Source: Morganella psychrotolerans (GTDB lineage: Bacteria > Pseudomonadota > Gammaproteobacteria > Enterobacterales > Enterobacteriaceae). Taken from it: a stretch of 64,000 nucleotides of DNA. The DNA is taken from positions 1-64,000 of the forward strand of contig NZ_LZEX01000008.1 of NCBI RefSeq assembly GCF_001676055.1, written 5' to 3'. The notes beneath the pieces are model-generated. The model was not told the origin of the DNA and made no database searches. It saw only the letters and a program-made list of their open reading frames with translations. Shown piece after piece: positions 60,038-64,000 of this stretch. Numbering within the stretch: position 1 is the stretch's first letter; each line of letters begins with the position of its first letter. Both the position numbers and the translations under genes were made by a program.

Positions 60038-61510
60038 ATGAAATATCGGGACCTGAGAGATTTTCTCTCCATTCTTGAAAAACAAGGCGAGCTGAAGCGG
60101 ATCCGGACAGAAGTCGATCCTTACCTCGAAATGACAGAAATTGCGGATCGTACACTGCGTGCGGGTGGGCCTGCTTTGCTGTTTGAAAATCCGAAAGGGT
60201 ATTCAATGCCGGTGCTCTGCAATTTGTTCGGAACGACGAAGCGCGTTGCGATGGGAATGGGGCAGGAGGATATCAATTCACTGCGTGATGTCGGGAAATT
60301 GCTGGCATTTCTGAAAGAGCCTGAACCGCCGAAAGGTTTCCGGGATTTGATCGACAAGCTGCCGAAGTTTAAGCAGGTACTGAATATGCCGACCAAACGC
60401 CTGAGTTCAGCGCCCTGCCAGGAGAATGTATTTACCGGGGATGATGTTGATCTGACGAAAATACCGGTTATGCATTGCTGGCCGGATGACGCTGCACCGC
60501 TGATTACCTGGGGGCTGACAGTTACCCGCGGACCATTTAAAGAGCGGCAGAATCTCGGTATTTACCGCCAGCAGGTGCTGGGTAAAAATAAACTGATTAT
60601 GCGCTGGTTATCTCATCGTGGCGGCGCACTGGATTTTCAGGAATGGTGTCAGGCACATCCGGGTGAGCGTTTTCCGGTTGCGGTGGCATTAGGCGCAGAC
60701 CCTGCGACCATCCTTGGTGCGGTCACACCGGTTCCGGATACATTATCTGAGTATGCATTCGCCGGTTTATTGCGTGGTAATAAATCAGAAGTGGTCAAAT
60801 GTATTTCCAATGATCTGGAAGTCCCGGCGGGTGCGGAAATCATTCTTGAAGGCTATATTGAGCCGGGTGAAATGGCGCCGGAAGGGCCTTATGGTGATCA
60901 CACTGGTTACTATAATGAAGTTGATGATTTTCCGGTCTTTACTGTCACACATATTACACAGCGGAATTCACCTATCTATCACTCGACCTATACAGGTCGT
61001 CCGCCGGATGAACCGGCAACATTAGGTGTGGCTCTTAACGAAGTTCTGGTGCCTATTTTACAAAAACAGTTCCCTGAAATTGTGGATTTCTATCTGCCGC
61101 CGGAAGGGTGTTCTTATCGTCTGGCCGTTGTGACCATGAAAAAACAGTATGCGGGTCACGCTAAGCGGGTAATGATGGGAGTTTGGTCGTATTTACGGCA
61201 ATTTATGTACACTAAGTTTGTTATAGTCTGCGATGATGATATTAACGCGCGTGACTGGAATGATGTAATCTGGGCGATCACGACTCGGATGGATCCGGCA
61301 CGTGATACGGTCATGATAGAAAACACTCCGATTGATTACCTTGATTTTGCCTCGCCGGTATCAGGGCTGGGCTCAAAAATGGGGCTGGATGCCACAAATA
61401 AATGGCCCGGCGAAAGTTCGCGTGAGTGGGGAAAACCGATTGTGATGACCGACGAAGTCAGACAACGGGTTGACGCCTTATGGGATGAATTGAATATTCT
61501 CAATAATTGA
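60038..61510 (+). CDS. ubiD: 4-hydroxy-3-polyprenylbenzoate decarboxylase UbiD
   Basis: A prenylated-FMN-dependent decarboxylase in ubiquinone synthesis, working with the flavin prenyltransferase UbiX. The start is ATG 60038 ([22 protein letters not shown]), giving 490 residues; the open frame back to 59984 is not conserved. Cofactor and active-site blocks [24 protein letters not shown] and [18 protein letters not shown] are intact. fre starts nine bases after the stop codon, as in E. coli. Confidence 0.97.
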   Translation: MKYRDLRDFLSILEKQGELKRIRTEVDPYLEMTEIADRTLRAGGPALLFENPKGYSMPVLCNLFGTTKRVAMGMGQEDINSLRDVGKLLAFLKEPEPPKGFRDLIDKLPKFKQVLNMPTKRLSSAPCQENVFTGDDVDLTKIPVMHCWPDDAAPLITWGLTVTRGPFKERQNLGIYRQQVLGKNKLIMRWLSHRGGALDFQEWCQAHPGERFPVAVALGADPATILGAVTPVPDTLSEYAFAGLLRGNKSEVVKCISNDLEVPAGAEIILEGYIEPGEMAPEGPYGDHTGYYNEVDDFPVFTVTHITQRNSPIYHSTYTGRPPDEPATLGVALNEVLVPILQKQFPEIVDFYLPPEGCSYRLAVVTMKKQYAGHAKRVMMGVWSYLRQFMYTKFVIVCDDDINARDWNDVIWAITTRMDPARDTVMIENTPIDYLDFASPVSGLGSKMGLDATNKWPGESSREWGKPIVMTDEVRQRVDALWDELNILNN

Positions 61511-61518
61511 GGGAGCAC

Positions 61519-62220
61519 ATGGCAACGCTAAACTGCAAAGTTACCTCTGTTGAATCTATAACGGATACGGTATACCGCATAAAATTGTTACCTGATGGTG
61601 ATTATTCATTTAAAGCCGGTCAGTATTTACTGGTGGTAATGGATGAACGGGATAAGCGCCCGTTTTCTATGGCATCAGCACCGTCATCGCAAAAAGAAAT
61701 TGAGCTTCACATTGGCGCATCCGAATTTAATCTTTATGCCATGGCGGTAATGGACAGGATCCTGGATAACCGTCAGGTAACTATCGATTTACCTCACGGA
61801 AAAGCATGGTTTCGTGAAAATAGCCGGGCACCGATGCTGCTGGTAGCCGGCGGAACAGGTTTCTCTTATACCCGCTCAGTTTTGCTGGCGGCTCTGGAGG
61901 AAAATCCTGCGCGTGATATTACGTTTTACTGGGGTGCAAGAGAACATGTCTATCTTTATGATCTCGGCGAACTTCAGTCTCTGGCAGAGACACACCCTAA
62001 CCTGAAAATTATCCCGGTTGTTGAACAGCCTGATGAATCGTGGCGGGGAAGAACCGGTACCGTACTCAGTGCCGTACTTGATGATTTCGGGTCACTTGCA
62101 GGAAAAGATATCTATATTGCCGGTCGTTTTGAAATGGCAAAAATTGCCCGTGAGCGTTTTTGTCAGGAGCGGGCTGCTGATGTTAACCGCTTGTTTGGTG
62201 ATGCTTTCGAGTTTATTTAA
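61519..62220 (+). CDS. fre: NAD(P)H-flavin reductase Fre
   Basis: It reduces free flavins with NAD(P)H and supplies reduced FMN to other enzymes. The start is ATG 61519 with GGGAG upstream. It has 233 residues, the E. coli length. The flavin-binding [10 protein letters not shown] and the nucleotide-binding [13 protein letters not shown] are present. Co-transcription with ubiD is likely, since UbiD/UbiX need reduced FMN. It is convergent with fadA. Confidence 0.97.
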   Translation: MATLNCKVTSVESITDTVYRIKLLPDGDYSFKAGQYLLVVMDERDKRPFSMASAPSSQKEIELHIGASEFNLYAMAVMDRILDNRQVTIDLPHGKAWFRENSRAPMLLVAGGTGFSYTRSVLLAALEENPARDITFYWGAREHVYLYDLGELQSLAETHPNLKIIPVVEQPDESWRGRTGTVLSAVLDDFGSLAGKDIYIAGRFEMAKIARERFCQERAADVNRLFGDAFEFI

Positions 62221-62282
62221 AAATCTCCGGCAGCGGAAATACGGTAGTAACCGCCGGAGAAATGACTGCATTTCAGACTGTT

Positions 62283-62321
62283 AACGACTCACCACACTGT
62301 ACCGTGGCGGGTCGTTTTTGT
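62283..62321. terminator. Possible terminator between fre and fadA
   Basis: ACGAC...CCAC and GTGG...GTCGT form a bulged stem followed by TTTTTG. It lies between convergent genes. Confidence 0.55.
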
Positions 62322-62336
62322 TTTCCGGCATGTTTG

Positions 62337-63503
62337 TCAGCCGGGGAGCCGTTCAATGACTGTTGCTATTCCCTGACCAAAGCCGATGCACATGGTTGCC
62401 AGGCCGAACTGAGCATCCTGTTGTTCCATCACAGTCAGCAGTGAGGTGATGATCCGCGTACCGGAGCAACCAAGCGGATGCCCAAGTGCAATAGCGCCGC
62501 CGTGAAGATTAACTCTGTCATCATAATTTTCTGCTAACCCGAGTCCTTCCAGACAGGCAAGTGCTTGTGCGGAAAAGGCTTCATTCAGCTCAATGACAGC
62601 AATATCATTGAGTGTCAGTCCGGCTTTTTTCAGCGCAAGGAGTGTCGCCGGAACCGGACCATATCCCATCAGCGCCGGTTCACAACCGACAACGCTCATT
62701 GATCTGACGACTGCACGGGGTGTTAATCCCTGTTCCCGCGCGTAGTGCTCACCAGCCAGCAGCATAACAGATGCACCATCAGAAATTGCTGATGAATTAC
62801 CGGCGGTCACGCTGCCGTTTACCGGATCAAATACCGGGCGCAGAGCGGCGAGTTCGGCAAGATTACTGTTTTCCCGGACAGTTTCATCCCGCAGGGCAGT
62901 GACTGGTATGCCCGCCGGGTTGTGTCCGGATACCGGATGAATTTCACGGGAAAATTTCTGTTCTCTGAAAGCTTGTGCGGCCCGCTGATGTGAGCGTAGT
63001 GCAAACTCATCCTGCGCCGGGCGGCTTATCGAGAATTGCCGTGCCAGAACTTCGGCTGTCAGTCCCATAATGCCTGAGGCTTTAGCCGTATGAATTGCTG
63101 AGGCGGGATTATAATCGATACCCTGTGTCATCGGGATATGCCCCATGTGTTCCACGCCCCCGGCTAATACTAACCGGCCGTCCCCGGTCTGAATCAGCCG
63201 GGCGGCATCATGCAGTGCCTGCATGGACGAGCCACACAGCCGGTTGACGGTTACTGCAGGAACATGTTGCGGAATATCTGTCAGTAACGCGGCATTACGG
63301 GCAACATTAAAACCTTGCTCCCCGGTTTGCTGTACACAGCCCCAGATAATATCATCAATGTCTTCAGCATTGATATTATTGCGTTTTATGATTGCATTCA
63401 TCACCTCTGCGGAGAGATTCTCTGCCCGTACATGCCGGAAAATACCGCTTTTTGAACGTCCCATTGAGGTGCGGAGACCATCAACAATCATGACTTTTTC
63501 CAT
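62337..63503 (-). CDS. fadA: 3-ketoacyl-CoA thiolase FadA
   Basis: The thiolase beta subunit of the fatty acid beta-oxidation complex, which releases acetyl-CoA. The start was set at ATG 63503 ([15 protein letters not shown]), with GAGG upstream, giving 388 residues, the normal length; the frame runs back to 63680 without homology and overlaps fadB. The acylated cysteine is Cys90 ([11 protein letters not shown]); the catalytic His lies in [14 protein letters not shown] and the second cysteine in CIGFGQG. It lies seven bases after fadB, which it pairs with. Confidence 0.97.
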   Translation of the reverse strand: MEKVMIVDGLRTSMGRSKSGIFRHVRAENLSAEVMNAIIKRNNINAEDIDDIIWGCVQQTGEQGFNVARNAALLTDIPQHVPAVTVNRLCGSSMQALHDAARLIQTGDGRLVLAGGVEHMGHIPMTQGIDYNPASAIHTAKASGIMGLTAEVLARQFSISRPAQDEFALRSHQRAAQAFREQKFSREIHPVSGHNPAGIPVTALRDETVRENSNLAELAALRPVFDPVNGSVTAGNSSAISDGASVMLLAGEHYAREQGLTPRAVVRSMSVVGCEPALMGYGPVPATLLALKKAGLTLNDIAVIELNEAFSAQALACLEGLGLAENYDDRVNLHGGAIALGHPLGCSGTRIITSLLTVMEQQDAQFGLATMCIGFGQGIATVIERLPG

Positions 63504-63510
63504 ATAAACC

Positions 63511-64000
63511 TCACTGTTTCTCAATCGGGTTACTACCCGGCTGCGGATAATAGGATGTATTACCGACAGCATGAGCCAGCAGACTGTCAGGTACAGCATA
63601 AAGCGGCCCGAGTGCACTGAAGCGATCGGCTTTTTCACAAAATGCCCGTGTACCGGTGTCATCAAGGTAACGAAAAGCACCGCCGCGGAACGGCGGGAAT
63701 CCCAGCCCGTAAACCAGCGCTAAATCCGCTTCTGCCGGACTGTTGATAATACCTTCTTCATAGCAGCGGACGACTTCATTCACCATCGGGATCATCAGAC
63801 GGTCAATAATATCGTCTGCTGAAAACGTACGGGGAGTGCGCCCGAGAGGGGTGAGTATAGAGTCAAGCTGTTCATCCGGCTGCTTTTGCAACCGCCCTTT
63901 AGCGTCAGCAGTGTGGTGGTAAAACCCGATACGGTTCTTCTGCCCGAGTCGCTTCAGGTCTGCGAGCAGACTGATAACATCCGGTGATGATACTGCCATC
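63511..64000 (-). CDS. fadB: Fatty acid oxidation complex subunit alpha FadB, 3' end
   Basis: The C-terminal 163 codons or so of the multifunctional hydratase/dehydrogenase/isomerase. The gene runs off the right edge. The segment has the C-terminal dehydrogenase-type domain ([22 protein letters not shown] and [23 protein letters not shown]). It precedes fadA on the same strand, the standard fadBA order. The rest of FadB (about 560 residues in relatives) is outside the window. Confidence 0.95.
   Translation of the reverse strand, partial: MAVSSPDVISLLADLKRLGQKNRIGFYHHTADAKGRLQKQPDEQLDSILTPLGRTPRTFSADDIIDRLMIPMVNEVVRCYEEGIINSPAEADLALVYGLGFPPFRGGAFRYLDDTGTRAFCEKADRFSALGPLYAVPDSLLAHAVGNTSYYPQPGSNPIEKQ

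Overview
The window is a chromosome segment of a gammaproteobacterium of the order Enterobacterales. Base composition is close to half GC by eye. Nearly every housekeeping gene matches its Escherichia coli counterpart, and two small MrpJ-type regulators point to the Morganellaceae. The mid-range GC fits Morganella better than AT-rich Proteus or Providencia. This genus call is an inference, since no database was searched.

Layout: (1) 1-300, the end of an rRNA operon (5S rRNA, tRNA-Asp). (2) 400-13000, metA, the Entner-Doudoroff pair edd-eda, metH, two unrecognised genes, lysC and pgi. (3) 13200-35520, the ubiCA / plsB-dgkA-lexA-zur-dusA-qorA-dnaB-alr-tyrB-uvrA-ssb block, syntenic with E. coli but interrupted by accessory insertions. 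(4) 35690-39580, an accessory gene, a long AT-rich gap, then the attenuated ilvBN operon. (5) 39700-46430, a cupin regulator, transporters, an M15 peptidase, ghxP-yjcE and yigM. (6) 46300-64000, metR-metE, udp, a phosphatase, a DedA-family gene, rmuC, ubiEJB, tatABC, rfaH, pepE, ubiD, fre, fadA and the 3' end of fadB.

Functional themes: methionine synthesis is heavily represented (metA, metH, metE, metR), with tandem MetJ boxes before metA and metH and weaker ones before metE. Ubiquinone synthesis appears in three places (ubiCA, ubiEJB, ubiD). SOS control is visible at lexA (two LexA boxes) and between uvrA and ssb. GntR (edd), PurR (ghxP), CRP (ilvB, udp) and peptide-leader attenuation (ilvB) can also be read from the sequence.

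The least ordinary content is accessory. An AT-rich cassette at 14897-16399 encodes an orphan type VI secretion tube protein (Hcp), a small protein with a histidine-then-cysteine arrangement suggesting a permuted papain-like hydrolase, and a multi-pass membrane protein likely to be its immunity partner. It sits between ubiA and plsB beside a collapsed insertion-sequence-end palindrome with five 10-bp tandem repeats. A second protein with the same histidine-then-cysteine layout stands alone at 35687-36139. Two conserved genes, zur and dnaB, each carry a single-base frameshift near the start. These are most simply sequence errors, but they matter for annotation.
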